Positions 45,126 through 53,294 of a stretch of DNA of 64,000 nucleotides are shown piece by piece (the stretch's first letter is position 1; the number at the start of each line of letters is the position of its first letter). Where the stretch lies: positions 248,001-312,000 of the IMG/VR virus record IMGVR_UViG_3300043418_000114, one strand, 5' to 3'. The DNA comes from a virus. The notes below the pieces were generated by a model. It saw nothing but the letters and a program-made list of their open reading frames with translations, was not told the origin of the DNA and made no database searches. A program made the position numbers and the translations under genes.

Positions 45126-45349
45126 GGCTTCTATCTCTACCACCTGAAAAGATCAAGGCATTAATAGAAGGCATGAAAAATGAGTGCAATGACGTTAAGA
45201 AAAACGCACTCAGATTATCTTGGTATATGAGAGGTGGTGTTTCATATGAGGATGTATTGAATATGTCCCAGACGGAGAGAGAAGCCATCGGAGCCATTAT
45301 TGAAGATAACTTAGAAACAACTAAGAAATCTCAGTTGCCATTCTTCTGA
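45119..45349 (+). CDS. -1 frame extension of gp26 (76 aa), or separate small gene
   Basis: The frame encodes LLSLPPEKIKALIEGMKNEC, then ALRLSWYMRGGVSYED, and ends TTKKSQLPFF. The upstream part (LPPEKIKALI) looks genuinely coding but contains no ATG, GTG or TTG before the ATG at 45173. Reading by -1 slippage would join it after Phe272 and give a 348-aa protein. If the ATG at 45173 is used instead the product is 58 aa, with a ribosome-binding site almost touching the start. The arrangement copies the G/GT tail chaperones of lambda. I recall this short protein type in T4-like phages next to gp26. Confidence 0.65.
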   Translation, partial: RIRLLSLPPEKIKALIEGMKNECNDVKKNALRLSWYMRGGVSYEDVLNMSQTEREAIGAIIEDNLETTKKSQLPFF

Positions 45350-45362
45350 TACACAAACAAAT

Positions 45363-45384
45363 ATAGGTACGGAGACGTACCTAT
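45363..45384 (+). terminator. Terminator after the gp26 operon
   Basis: A 9-bp perfect stem (ATAGGTACG with CGTACCTAT) closed by a GAGA tetraloop and followed by T-C-ATTTAT. It lies 14 nt after the stop of the -1 frame gene, so the short plus-strand operon ends here. Confidence 0.8.
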
Positions 45385-45443
45385 TCATTTATCTAAATTA
45401 CCAAATTTCTATTTTGATTTTATTGTTGATTTAACACTTATTA

Positions 45444-45956
45444 CCACTTAGAGATGAACTACGTTCATCTAACAACTCACTTCGTTCGTTGTTAATTTTC
45501 ATTCTTATTAATTCTAAACACTTTTATTAACTTATTTTAACTATCCATCTTTGACATACACTTGCCGCTTTGAAGACGTAGTAGTGCTTCCAGCACTACT
45601 ACAAAAAAAGGTCATTTGCCATGCCCGTCATTCGCATCATTTTTCTCCCGTTTAATTGCCGTCTTTGTGACACTAAACGCTACCGGTTGCTCTGTAAAGT
45701 TTATGGAGCTGTAGTGAGCCTATCAGATTAAACCAATGGGTTCTGACGACTCCGCAACGCACATTCTATAGCTCAAAAATGAAGTCGCTATAGACTTGTT
45801 GAAGGTTCGCTTTGTCGATTGCCTTCTCGGTATGCCGATGAATATTGCTACTCATCTATACTCCAGAATCTGACGGCACAGCCGAACTGTACAGTCTCAA
45901 GGAGGACTCCCAACGGAGCCAACGAATTGTTTATTTTAGATGTTAGATATAAGTGG
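45444..45956 (+). ncRNA. Large structured RNA candidate, about 513 nt
   Basis: No convincing gene lies here, yet long-range complementary segments are strictly nested: CCACTTA 45444-45450 with 45950-45956; ATCTAACA 45467-45474 with 45941-45948; TTCGTTG 45485-45491 with 45920-45926; TGCCGTC 45657-45663 with 45872-45878; and 45704-45718 with 45851-45865 (14 pairs, two single-base bulges, one G-U on the plus strand). Local hairpins add to this: 11 bp at 45578-45602, 8 bp at 45765-45794, GAAGG/CCTTC at 45801-45825. The outer stem is followed by GGTTATTTT on the plus strand. The G-U pair and this U-rich end favour plus. Size and ornate form recall phage RNAs such as GOLLD and ROOL, but I cannot match it to any class. 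Confidence 0.6.
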
Positions 45957-45958
45957 GG

Positions 45959-46483
45959 TTATTTTGACTTGGTGTCGGTTGTTGAATATGTTTTAAGTAT
46001 TTCAGTGTTATGCATAAAGAAACTATCAAATTCCATGATTATCCAGTCTCCGTATTTTTTTGATGTATAATAGACAAAATTATCAGTCTTCCATGTTAGT
46101 TTGCTTTGAACAGCAATGTAACGACCTTTGCGATTAAACTTCATAAACAGAAGATTAACATCGTCAGGGTCAGCTACTTCTAGAAGTTGATCCAGCCAAG
46201 CATCTAATACTTTACATTCCCCTGTAAGTAAAAGATGAAATGGGAAGTCAGCATAGAATTTACATTCAATGTTCATTTTACTGAACGATTCACCAGGAAT
46301 AACATCGCCCTTGAAAGTGCGAATCTGTCCCTCGTGTAGTACTTCTTTGCGTACTTGATTCTTCCCACCCACATAAGCACCAGAACCAGGAGCGCGGATG
46401 AATGATTCACCATATGCCTCTGATAGATATTTTGCGATTTCTCGTTCAAAACCTGAACCTTTTGCTTTCTGTGGACTTGTCAT
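45959..46483 (-). CDS. PD-(D/E)XK nuclease, Holliday-junction-resolvase-like
   Basis: A 174-aa protein with the layout of archaeal Hjc-type resolvases and RecB-like nucleases: GSGFEREIAKYL with Glu13, a basic RAPGSGAY loop at 30-37, GDVI with Asp60, and IECK with Glu73 and Lys75, giving the E...D...ExK metal-binding core. Such enzymes cut branched or recombining DNA. T4 uses gp49 (an endonuclease VII fold) before packaging; no such gene is seen here, so this could fill that role. The family is well supported; the exact substrate is not. Confidence 0.78.
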   Translation of the reverse strand: MTSPQKAKGSGFEREIAKYLSEAYGESFIRAPGSGAYVGGKNQVRKEVLHEGQIRTFKGDVIPGESFSKMNIECKFYADFPFHLLLTGECKVLDAWLDQLLEVADPDDVNLLFMKFNRKGRYIAVQSKLTWKTDNFVYYTSKKYGDWIIMEFDSFFMHNTEILKTYSTTDTKSK

Positions 46484-46518
46484 ACTCTTACTTATGCAGG
46501 TAAATTATCTGTTAAAAA

Positions 46519-48591
46519 TTATTCTGTCTCGGTAGCTGTGCTGTAGCTAGTGAAACCATTTTCTTTTATGACCTTGAGAACGTTTGGAACACGACCGGCT
46601 AGTTCTTCACGATGTGACACAAGCCAGATTGATTTGTGACGACGACGAGACATATCTTTTAGGATAGCTAGACTGTTTTCAACGCCCATTGTATCTAAGC
46701 CACTGTCGATCAATTCGTCAATGAATAGAGTATTGATAGGAGCGTATAAGTTTTCCCAAACATCACGGAAAGCAAAAGATAAGCCTAGAATCAAACGATT
46801 ACGTTCACCACGTGACAAGTTATCAAAGTCAAGTTCACGACCCAACTCAGTGATTTCAACTTGCAAATCGTTTTTAAATACAACATTGTGTGGCAAGCCA
46901 ATCTTATCAAGATAGTGTGTAAGTCGAGTATTCAGGTAACTCAAGTTCTGGTCAATGATCTTCTTACGAACAAACGAATCTTTACTGACCAACAAATCAA
47001 GCAAGAACTTTTGGTGTTCCATTGTTTTTGTCAATTCATTGATTCTGTCAAACTTTACTTCCTGAAGTGCATGAGACTCCATCTCTGCAATTTGATCTTG
47101 ATAAGGATCAGACTCACTCGCTTTGCTCTCAATCTGTAATAATAATGACGAGACCTTTGTTCGATGCTCAATTGCTTGGGCTTCGGTATCGTAATGAGTA
47201 GATGGACATGGGCCAAGAGTGACGCTAGCCGTATCAAAAAGCTGTTCACTGAATGGGTTATTTTCATTTTCCTTCTCCATGATTTGCTTTTTGATATTTT
47301 CAATCTCGGTAGATTGACGAATAGCTTCGGCTTCTGTCTTGTAATGAGTTGTTGGCTTCTCAATCACAAAGATTTCTTTGGATCGTAGTTCGTTCCACTC
47401 ATTCAATAATCTAGTTGCAGTCTCTTGAGCATCTGATAATAATTTTTTCTTATCTTCTAATACTTTGCCGTGTTGATCGTCATGGAAATGTTGACCACAT
47501 GCATAGCAAGTATGATCTTCCAATGATTGCACTTCTGCAACTAGCTTTTTAACTAGTGCATCTTCCTTGTCGATTTCTTTGGAAAGTCGTGCGATTTCTT
47601 TATCACGATCTGCTAGCTCTTTTGACTTTTGAATATGTTCTGCAAGGTCTTTGTGCGCCTGTAGTTCAGCAGTAAAATCAATATGACTTAACTCATCCAT
47701 TTTAAGTTTGAGTTGATCAATGTCTTTGTCTTGCTTTTGCATCCATGCAGTCTGTCTAGCGATCAATGCATCATATGCCTCTTGTTGTTTCTTTTTCTCG
47801 TTCCAAATAGTTAACTCTTTGTGAGCTAGTAATTCGGTATCGATATCAATTTTAATCAAGTCATCATATGACAGGGCAAGGTGAGATAAATCTTCATCAT
47901 GTTTTTTCAGCCATAGCGTTTGTCTACGCTTGAATGCTTCGATTTGTTCTTTAACTCGCTTGTTAGCTTCTTCGACTGCCTTAACACGGAACTCTTCCTG
48001 TTGAATTTCATCTTTGCTATTGCGAATCATTTCCTTGACAACTTCTGCTTTCTCTGATAGCAAAGTGATGCCCAACAATTGTTCAATGATTTCACGTTGT
48101 TCATTATTCTTAAGTGCCAAGAACGGTTGACTATAGGTATTCAAAACGACTATATGGCGGAACATTTCAGGTGTCATGTTAATAACACGTTCAATTGCCG
48201 CCTGAGTTTCTTTATTTTCGCCTTGCTGGTCTTCTGACGCTTTTTGTTGTTCATCATTCACGTAGAATTTCAACACATTGGGTTTACGTCCACGTTCGAT
48301 TTTGTACTTAGTACCATTGACCATGAATTCAAGTGTAACCATCATTGCTTTGCCGTTTGTACGATTGACAAGGTTATCTTTTCTGATATCATTGATTGGT
48401 ACACCAAAAAGAGCATACGACAGACCTTGAATTAGGGTGGTCTTGCCGGTACCATTACGAGCACCGTCGCCACCTAAGTCTAAGTTCTCGCCTAGAATGA
48501 GTGTTAATTCTTTTTTGTCAAAGTTGACTGCTTGTGTTACTTGCCCAATTGATAGGAAGTTGCGTAAAGTTATGTTTTGTAATGTAATCAT
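46519..48591 (-). CDS. 46: Recombination nuclease subunit gp46 (SbcC/Rad50-like)
   Basis: A 690-aa ABC-type ATPase. Walker A is GARNGTGKTT (residues 43-52), long coiled coils flank a CYACGQ zinc hook in the middle, the signature is LSRGERNRLILGL and Walker B is TLFIDELIDSGLD. With gp47 it forms the nuclease that resects DNA ends for recombination-dependent replication. The length is normal (T4 560 aa; longer coiled coil here). Its start overlaps the oxygenase-like gene by 4 bp. Confidence 0.95.
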   Translation of the reverse strand: MITLQNITLRNFLSIGQVTQAVNFDKKELTLILGENLDLGGDGARNGTGKTTLIQGLSYALFGVPINDIRKDNLVNRTNGKAMMVTLEFMVNGTKYKIERGRKPNVLKFYVNDEQQKASEDQQGENKETQAAIERVINMTPEMFRHIVVLNTYSQPFLALKNNEQREIIEQLLGITLLSEKAEVVKEMIRNSKDEIQQEEFRVKAVEEANKRVKEQIEAFKRRQTLWLKKHDEDLSHLALSYDDLIKIDIDTELLAHKELTIWNEKKKQQEAYDALIARQTAWMQKQDKDIDQLKLKMDELSHIDFTAELQAHKDLAEHIQKSKELADRDKEIARLSKEIDKEDALVKKLVAEVQSLEDHTCYACGQHFHDDQHGKVLEDKKKLLSDAQETATRLLNEWNELRSKEIFVIEKPTTHYKTEAEAIRQSTEIENIKKQIMEKENENNPFSEQLFDTASVTLGPCPSTHYDTEAQAIEHRTKVSSLLLQIESKASESDPYQDQIAEMESHALQEVKFDRINELTKTMEHQKFLLDLLVSKDSFVRKKIIDQNLSYLNTRLTHYLDKIGLPHNVVFKNDLQVEITELGRELDFDNLSRGERNRLILGLSFAFRDVWENLYAPINTLFIDELIDSGLDTMGVENSLAILKDMSRRRHKSIWLVSHREELAGRVPNVLKVIKENGFTSYSTATETE

Positions 48592-49178
48592 AGTTTTTCA
48601 AAATATTCATGTAGCTCTGGGATAAATCTAGCACTGATTATTACCCTAGTGTCTTCCCTCTCGCTGTATGGTCTATGTGGTATAGACACATTGACCCAAG
48701 CAGGAGTTGATGCATCTAATCTATCAATTTCTGTGTATGGCAAATCGTATTTTATCGTTCTTGCGCTGGTCAAGTCTGGATGATCCGCTATGATAGGTGC
48801 ATACTCTATAGTGGCATCGTACCATACAGTATATGTCCCCTCGCAGTTGAACAATGGTATATTCAATCCACATACTCTTTGTTCAGGATCAACGTGATCA
48901 ATATGAATGACTGGAATATTTGATGCTAATTTTGATGCTGTTGCAAGTAATGATATATCCCATCTATCAAAGAATCCAGTACTCTTTATCATGTCAACAT
49001 ATGTTGGAGAATAACTAGTAACTTCTTCCTTCGTCAATGGAATAAATTCCGACATTGGTGTTTGAGTGCCATCAAAACACGCAGGAACATATTTTTCAAC
49101 TAAGGGTTTTAATTCTTGTTGAATTTTTTCTAAATTATTTACTGTAGCTGTTTTGTATGTCCAGGATGGAATGTTCAT
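48588..49178 (-). CDS. 2OG-Fe(II) oxygenase-like protein
   Basis: A 196-aa protein with a jelly-roll-like pattern. VIHIDHVD gives His92-x-Asp94, RVCGLNIPLFNCEG is a strand pair, and VNVSIPHRP gives His168, with Arg178 ten residues later in EDTRVIISARF. This HxD...H...R order is that of Fe(II)/2-oxoglutarate oxygenases, which hydroxylate proteins, nucleic acids or small molecules. It is coupled to both partners of the gp46/gp47 complex by 4-bp overlaps, so it is made together with them. Substrate unknown; the fold assignment is by motif only. Confidence 0.6.
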   Translation of the reverse strand: MNIPSWTYKTATVNNLEKIQQELKPLVEKYVPACFDGTQTPMSEFIPLTKEEVTSYSPTYVDMIKSTGFFDRWDISLLATASKLASNIPVIHIDHVDPEQRVCGLNIPLFNCEGTYTVWYDATIEYAPIIADHPDLTSARTIKYDLPYTEIDRLDASTPAWVNVSIPHRPYSEREDTRVIISARFIPELHEYFEKL

Positions 49179-50191
49179 AAATTGTTATAAATGTCCAGTA
49201 GAATTTTTTTGTCGAATGAGTTAGATTCGATTGCATTGATTTGGTCGATGATAATTTGATCAACTGATTCAAATTTAATGCCGTCACTATTTTGTCCTTG
49301 TTCAATCGCTTCGCCCTTTACTGGAATCAACGACATTTCACGTAGTTTGTGTTCAGGGATTAGAGTCTCACGAATGAAGTTTGCTTCTTCATAACTAATA
49401 TCAATGTCTAGATGTACTCTAACATGTGAATCAATTAGTAGCAATCCTTCTGGATTCTCTAAGATTTCTGACAATTTGTAGACACGATAGATTGGCTGAC
49501 GTGGCCAAGAATAAAACTCTGGCTCTTGGTCCCACGCTAGTATCATCATGCCACGCGCATCATCACCAGCGTCTGCGTAGTTGTGAGGGAAGGCATTGCC
49601 AATGTACCAGATGTTTTTCTGTGCTTGTCGCTTGTGAAAATGACCAGAAAAGACTTTCTCAAACTGTCCAACGTGATCAGTATTTAATTCACCGTGATCT
49701 GGCATTTCTACCATGGCATTCATGTAGAAGTGTGGCAATTCAAAGTGACCAAACAGATACTTGCCAGACATTTTCTGTAATTTTTTGTAATCGTCGGCAA
49801 CTAGCCAAGGCGCAATCGTTACATTACCTTCTTGAAAGAAGTCGTTGATAATCTTGACATTAGGCAAGTGCTTGCCCCACTCAACTGAGTGAATGTCACG
49901 ACGATCACGGTAGTACAAGTCGTGATTGCCTGGAATAAAATAAACAGTTTCAAAACTATTACTCAGCTTCTCCAATGATTGGAGACCAAACTGTAGGGTT
50001 TGAATGTTAATACTAGCACGATGATGATTCCAATCACCTAGAAAAATGCAAGTCTCGCATCCTTCTGATTGTGCTTTCTTAATGAACCAATCGACAAAAT
50101 TGGCACAGTCTTGATTATGTTGCAAACTGTTTGACTTTAATCCAAAATGAATGTCAGTGAAAACAGCGGCTTTCTTAAATAGGTTGCTCAT
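49175..50191 (-). CDS. 47: Recombination nuclease subunit gp47 (SbcD/Mre11-like)
   Basis: A 338-aa metallophosphoesterase with all signature blocks: FTDIHFG (Asp, His), LGDWNHHR, PGNHDLYYRD and SGHFHKRQ. It is the catalytic partner of gp46 and supplies the exonuclease/endonuclease activity on DNA ends. Length matches T4 gp47 (339 aa). The start is a clear ATG; upstream lies the terminator of the gp55 transcript, so the gp47-oxygenase-gp46 operon is transcribed separately or by readthrough. Confidence 0.96.
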   Translation of the reverse strand: MSNLFKKAAVFTDIHFGLKSNSLQHNQDCANFVDWFIKKAQSEGCETCIFLGDWNHHRASINIQTLQFGLQSLEKLSNSFETVYFIPGNHDLYYRDRRDIHSVEWGKHLPNVKIINDFFQEGNVTIAPWLVADDYKKLQKMSGKYLFGHFELPHFYMNAMVEMPDHGELNTDHVGQFEKVFSGHFHKRQAQKNIWYIGNAFPHNYADAGDDARGMMILAWDQEPEFYSWPRQPIYRVYKLSEILENPEGLLLIDSHVRVHLDIDISYEEANFIRETLIPEHKLREMSLIPVKGEAIEQGQNSDGIKFESVDQIIIDQINAIESNSFDKKILLDIYNNL

Positions 50192-50213
50192 AAGTGGTAG
50201 TATAAAATAGAAA

Positions 50214-50234
50214 GAGGTTGTAAAACAACCTCTA
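50214..50234 (-). terminator. Terminator after gp55
   Basis: A 9-bp perfect stem (AGAGGTTGT with ACAACCTCT) around a 3-nt loop; on the minus strand it is followed by TTCTATTTTAT, a typical U-rich tail, between the gp55 stop and the gp47 start. Confidence 0.82.
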
Positions 50235-50254
50235 TGGTTAAATCAAAAGTGTTA

Positions 50255-51172
50255 TTATTCTTCGTAGCTCATTGAGCCACCCATTCCAGCACCTTGTCTA
50301 CTCCAACTTGGATTTAGACCATTCATTTCCAGAATGTCGTCTCGGATGTTTTGATTACGTTTCTCTGTGTTTAAAACGCGGCAGAAGCTATTTGTAATGG
50401 CGGCTGTATAGTAAGCAAAGGGATTGGCCGATTTAGCTTCGTTAAAGCGCAATCCAACGTAGGTAAGTTGAAGAATGGCTGAGTTACGCATCTCGTCGTT
50501 GTATGTGTAGCCACGCCAGTTGAACTTCATGGCATACTTTTCACACATCATGATATACATTCTGGCTAGCTTGTTAGTAACTTGACCATGATCCTTTGAG
50601 AACTCACCTGTCTCTAGATCACCTTTCCAGTGACTCTTGCCTACGCAATAAAATGTATTGTTTGCGTCGATCTTATAGTGTTGGAATGGAGGGAAATTGA
50701 CTTTGACATGAACCATGTCGTCAATCTCTGCTTTGGTTGTGGTATCTTCTAAGTCTGCAAAGATTTCATCTGGATCCGAATCTTCGAATTCGAAAATGTC
50801 TTTTGCGGTCTTCTTTTTAACAGTCTTGCGCGGCTGTTTTGGCGCAACTGGAATGTGGTCCCACGTCATGACACGAAACATTAAATCAGTGACGGGAATT
50901 GATAATGGGTCAGTCGTGCCTTTTGCCAGACCTTGCTCAACGTCCATTCTGGCGGCACGTGTCTCTCTTGCTTCCTGGATAGTTTCGGGCTTTAGTGCGT
51001 ATTCAAATGATTCTTCTAGTGTATTTTGTGGCAAATCAACGATAAAGTCGTAGCGGTGCTGGTCAGGTGCTGAAAATGTGCAGTAAGTTGTTTTGCTTTC
51101 GTGAATTTCTTTCAGGATATCTTTGTTGTTCAGATAATTTACTGGCTTTTTTGGTGTAGGTAATAGGGACAT
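50255..51172 (-). CDS. 55: Late-transcription sigma factor gp55
   Basis: A 305-aa protein whose C-terminal half carries the gp55-type sigma region 2: RMYIMMCEKYAMKFNWRGYT, then EMRNSAILQLTYVGLRFNEA, and NPFAYYTAAITNSFCRVLN. gp55 directs host RNA polymerase to TATAAATA-like late promoters, working with a sliding clamp. It is much longer than T4 gp55 (185 aa) because of an acidic and Lys-rich N-terminal extension (residues 1-180). It lies beside gp47 and gp46 as in T4. GATAAATA boxes before many virion genes here fit its activity. Confidence 0.9.
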   Translation of the reverse strand: MSLLPTPKKPVNYLNNKDILKEIHESKTTYCTFSAPDQHRYDFIVDLPQNTLEESFEYALKPETIQEARETRAARMDVEQGLAKGTTDPLSIPVTDLMFRVMTWDHIPVAPKQPRKTVKKKTAKDIFEFEDSDPDEIFADLEDTTTKAEIDDMVHVKVNFPPFQHYKIDANNTFYCVGKSHWKGDLETGEFSKDHGQVTNKLARMYIMMCEKYAMKFNWRGYTYNDEMRNSAILQLTYVGLRFNEAKSANPFAYYTAAITNSFCRVLNTEKRNQNIRDDILEMNGLNPSWSRQGAGMGGSMSYEE

Positions 51173-51173
51173 A

Positions 51174-51300
51174 ATTCTCCGTGGTTATGGTGGGATTAGT
51201 ATAGCACAATTGTTGTAGAAATACAACACTTTTCGGTGCAAAGAGACTGGAAACAGCACTTTATTTAGTAGATAAATATAAGCAAGGATATTCATATATT
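51174..51300. promoter_or_regulatory. Divergent promoter region between gp55 and baseplate operon
   Basis: On the minus strand TATACT with a weak TTGTAT 18 bp upstream may be a sigma70 promoter for gp55. On the plus strand GATAAATATA at 51271-51280 is a late-type box for the baseplate operon, with AAGGAT before the ATG. A small TGTTGTA-GAAA-TACAACA hairpin lies in between. Confidence 0.5.
51271..51280 (+). promoter_or_regulatory. Late promoter box GATAAATATA for baseplate operon
   Basis: The box lies 21 nt upstream of the first baseplate ATG, with AAGGATAT as the ribosome-binding region downstream. It is the best-placed example of the motif in the window. Confidence 0.7.
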
Positions 51301-52974
51301 ATGGCTCAATACACTAGTACAAGCACAACTGGCGGCGGGATCGTTGTCAATTCTATTTTTGACACTGAAACAAACACAATAACGTACACTGCAACAGCGC
51401 CTAACGGCGCGGTGGCAACTGTTAGTCAAAATGCTAGCACCGGTCTCAATAACTCAGTGGTAACGTCCCTTAAGACACAACTATCTCAGGGCGGAGCAGA
51501 CGCGCAGACGTTTTCGATTGGGTTGTTACCCGCCCTTTCGGCAACATCTAACAACGTAATTGATCAATCAACAAAAGCAGACGCAACATCGACCGTCACA
51601 GGAAATCCACCTCCGCAGGAAGTCCAACCAATCCCTGTATCTCCGCTATCAGATGCAGATGCCGCTAAAGCCGAAGCATTCCAGCGCATACAAGAAAATA
51701 TGAGCAAACCAAAAGTTGATGTTCCATTGGATCAAATGATAGCTGATGTTAAAGCGGCACAAGATGCAAATGATGCCGCAAATGGAATAGTCAAAGATCC
51801 CGCAACGATTGCCCAAGAAGAAACTATCGCGGCTCAACTAGCGGCTATCGACGCAAACAGAAGTAACCCACAAGAAACACCGGCCCCAATCGAGGGACCG
51901 GTCCCAATATTCAAACAGGATCAGATCAATAAACAAATCGTATTACCTAATGATAATCCAACTGGTCCATCATATGATGATGAAGGCAACTTGATGCCAG
52001 GCTGGTCACTGGACGAAGAAAATAATCCAGTATGGATCGGAAATAACAAAGATGGAACAGTGTTCGTGGAACCAGCCGTTCAAGCTAGCGCCGCGGCAAG
52101 TCGTGCATCCGTCCAGGGCTTAAAGGCCAAAGCGCAATCACAGGCTACCCAACGCAATGCATCAGACTTTGCAAAAGCAGGCGACTGGCGTGTTCGATTA
52201 AGTCTTGCTCCTGGTGCAGATTATCTATACAAGTCACCTAACGCAACAGAACTTGGAATATTAAAGCCATTGGCAGCCACCGATGGCATCATTTTCCCAT
52301 ACACTCCAAGTATAAGTGTTGCATATAACGCATCTTATGACAATACCGAATTGACACATAGCAACTATAGAATGTATCAATACAAGTCAAGTAGTGTTGA
52401 TAATATCACGATTTCATGTGATTTTACTGCTCAAGACACACAGGAAGCAAACTACTTACTAGCGACGATTCACTTCCTACGAACAATCACGAAAATGTTC
52501 TATGGTCAAGATAAAGGACCTGCTCCTGGAACACCACCTCCACTGGTTTATCTAACCGGCTTAGGCGCATTCCAATTCGATAGACATCCACTAGCGATTA
52601 CCAATTTTAATTATACGTTGCCCAATGAGGTTGACTATATACGTGCTGGTGTACCTGCATCGCCACCTGGTGTCGCTAAAAATACACCTGGAGAAACCAA
52701 TAAGCCATCTCTATTCAGTCAAGTAACATCCGTTGCTAGTAGATTATTTGGATCTAATTTATTGGCCGGCGCACAAGCCGCCCCTCCAGCGTGGAAAACA
52801 ACCCAAACAGGAACAGTAACTGAGCCAACTTATGTACCTACCAAGATGCAGATACAAATAACAGCAGTGCCAATTGTTTCACGTGGAGATATTAGTAATA
52901 GATTCAGTTTGACTAAGTATGGAACAGGCGATTTATTGAGAGGTTCTAAGAATAATGCTGGAGGAATTTGGTAA
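51301..52974 (+). CDS. Baseplate tail-tube cap/initiator (gp48/gp54-like)
   Basis: A 557-aa protein. Residues 1-280 are Ala/Gln/Thr-rich and probably flexible. Residues about 295-450 form a conserved domain with WRVRLSLAPGADYLYKSPNA, IIFPYTPSISVAYNASYD, and EANYLLATIHFLRTITKMFY, as in T4-type tube cap proteins (LysM/tube-like fold that starts tail tube growth). The C-terminus KMQIQITAVPIVSRGDISN supports the tube-fold assignment. First gene of the baseplate operon, preceded by a strong late-type box; its stop overlaps the gp53 start (TAATG). Confidence 0.75.
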   Translation: MAQYTSTSTTGGGIVVNSIFDTETNTITYTATAPNGAVATVSQNASTGLNNSVVTSLKTQLSQGGADAQTFSIGLLPALSATSNNVIDQSTKADATSTVTGNPPPQEVQPIPVSPLSDADAAKAEAFQRIQENMSKPKVDVPLDQMIADVKAAQDANDAANGIVKDPATIAQEETIAAQLAAIDANRSNPQETPAPIEGPVPIFKQDQINKQIVLPNDNPTGPSYDDEGNLMPGWSLDEENNPVWIGNNKDGTVFVEPAVQASAAASRASVQGLKAKAQSQATQRNASDFAKAGDWRVRLSLAPGADYLYKSPNATELGILKPLAATDGIIFPYTPSISVAYNASYDNTELTHSNYRMYQYKSSSVDNITISCDFTAQDTQEANYLLATIHFLRTITKMFYGQDKGPAPGTPPPLVYLTGLGAFQFDRHPLAITNFNYTLPNEVDYIRAGVPASPPGVAKNTPGETNKPSLFSQVTSVASRLFGSNLLAGAQAAPPAWKTTQTGTVTEPTYVPTKMQIQITAVPIVSRGDISNRFSLTKYGTGDLLRGSKNNAGGIW

Positions 52975-53294
52975 TGGCAGTTAATAACACAAACCCTTTA
53001 TATTCCGCGACGAGTCCATATAATGGAACAGGAATTGTAAATAATAAATTTTTAGATGTAATGGTCAATAGACCTATTCCAATGTTGGCAACTGATATCT
53101 ATTGGAATATTACACCGACTTATGAATATCGTCCTGATCTATTAGCATATGACTTATATAACGACAGTAGATTATGGTGGGTATTTGCACAACGTAATCC
53201 AAACAGATTGAAAGATCCATATTTTGATTTTGTTGCAGGAGTTGGAATTTATTTGCCAAAGCTAGACACATTACAACAGACACTAGGACTATAA
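52974..53294 (+). CDS. 53: Baseplate wedge protein gp53
   Basis: A 106-aa wedge subunit. Segments DLLAYDLYNDSRLWWVFAQRN and DPYFDFVAGVGIYLP are characteristic of the gp53/LysM-like family, which connects wedge and hub. I choose the ATG at 52974, which overlaps the previous stop by 1 nt and has GGAGGAA 8 nt upstream, rather than the TTG at 52968. It is shorter than T4 gp53 (196 aa), having only the core domain, as in other aquatic T4-like phages. Confidence 0.9.
   Translation: MAVNNTNPLYSATSPYNGTGIVNNKFLDVMVNRPIPMLATDIYWNITPTYEYRPDLLAYDLYNDSRLWWVFAQRNPNRLKDPYFDFVAGVGIYLPKLDTLQQTLGL

Larger units (their letters stand above)
45350..45958. other. 609-bp region without a convincing gene
   Basis: Lies between the convergent gp26 operon and the nuclease gene. 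It holds the terminator at 45363-45384, an AT-rich stretch (45385-45443) and the RNA candidate at 45444-45956. A perfect TTGACA at 45551 has no good -10 partner. Short open frames (36 codons at 45621; a TTG frame at 45819 running antisense into the nuclease) look accidental. Confidence 0.7.

Noticed and set aside
45551-45556. A perfect TTGACA as a sigma70 promoter for the RNA candidate
   Set aside because: No TATAAT-like box lies 16-18 bp downstream, and the site is more than 100 nt inside the closed structure.
45578-45602. An 11-bp hairpin next to a run of seven A, looking like a terminator
   Set aside because: The A-run follows on the plus strand, so on the minus strand the U-run would precede the hairpin; neither direction gives hairpin followed by U-run. 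I treat it as part of the RNA structure.
45621-45731. A 36-codon plus-strand frame with a CRLC motif and AAAAGG upstream
   Set aside because: It is very short, lies within the nested RNA helices and has no recognisable family; chance is more likely.
45783-46070. An open plus-strand frame through the end of the RNA candidate into the nuclease gene
   Set aside because: It runs antisense into the well-supported PD-(D/E)XK gene, has only a TTG start and encodes no recognised domain.
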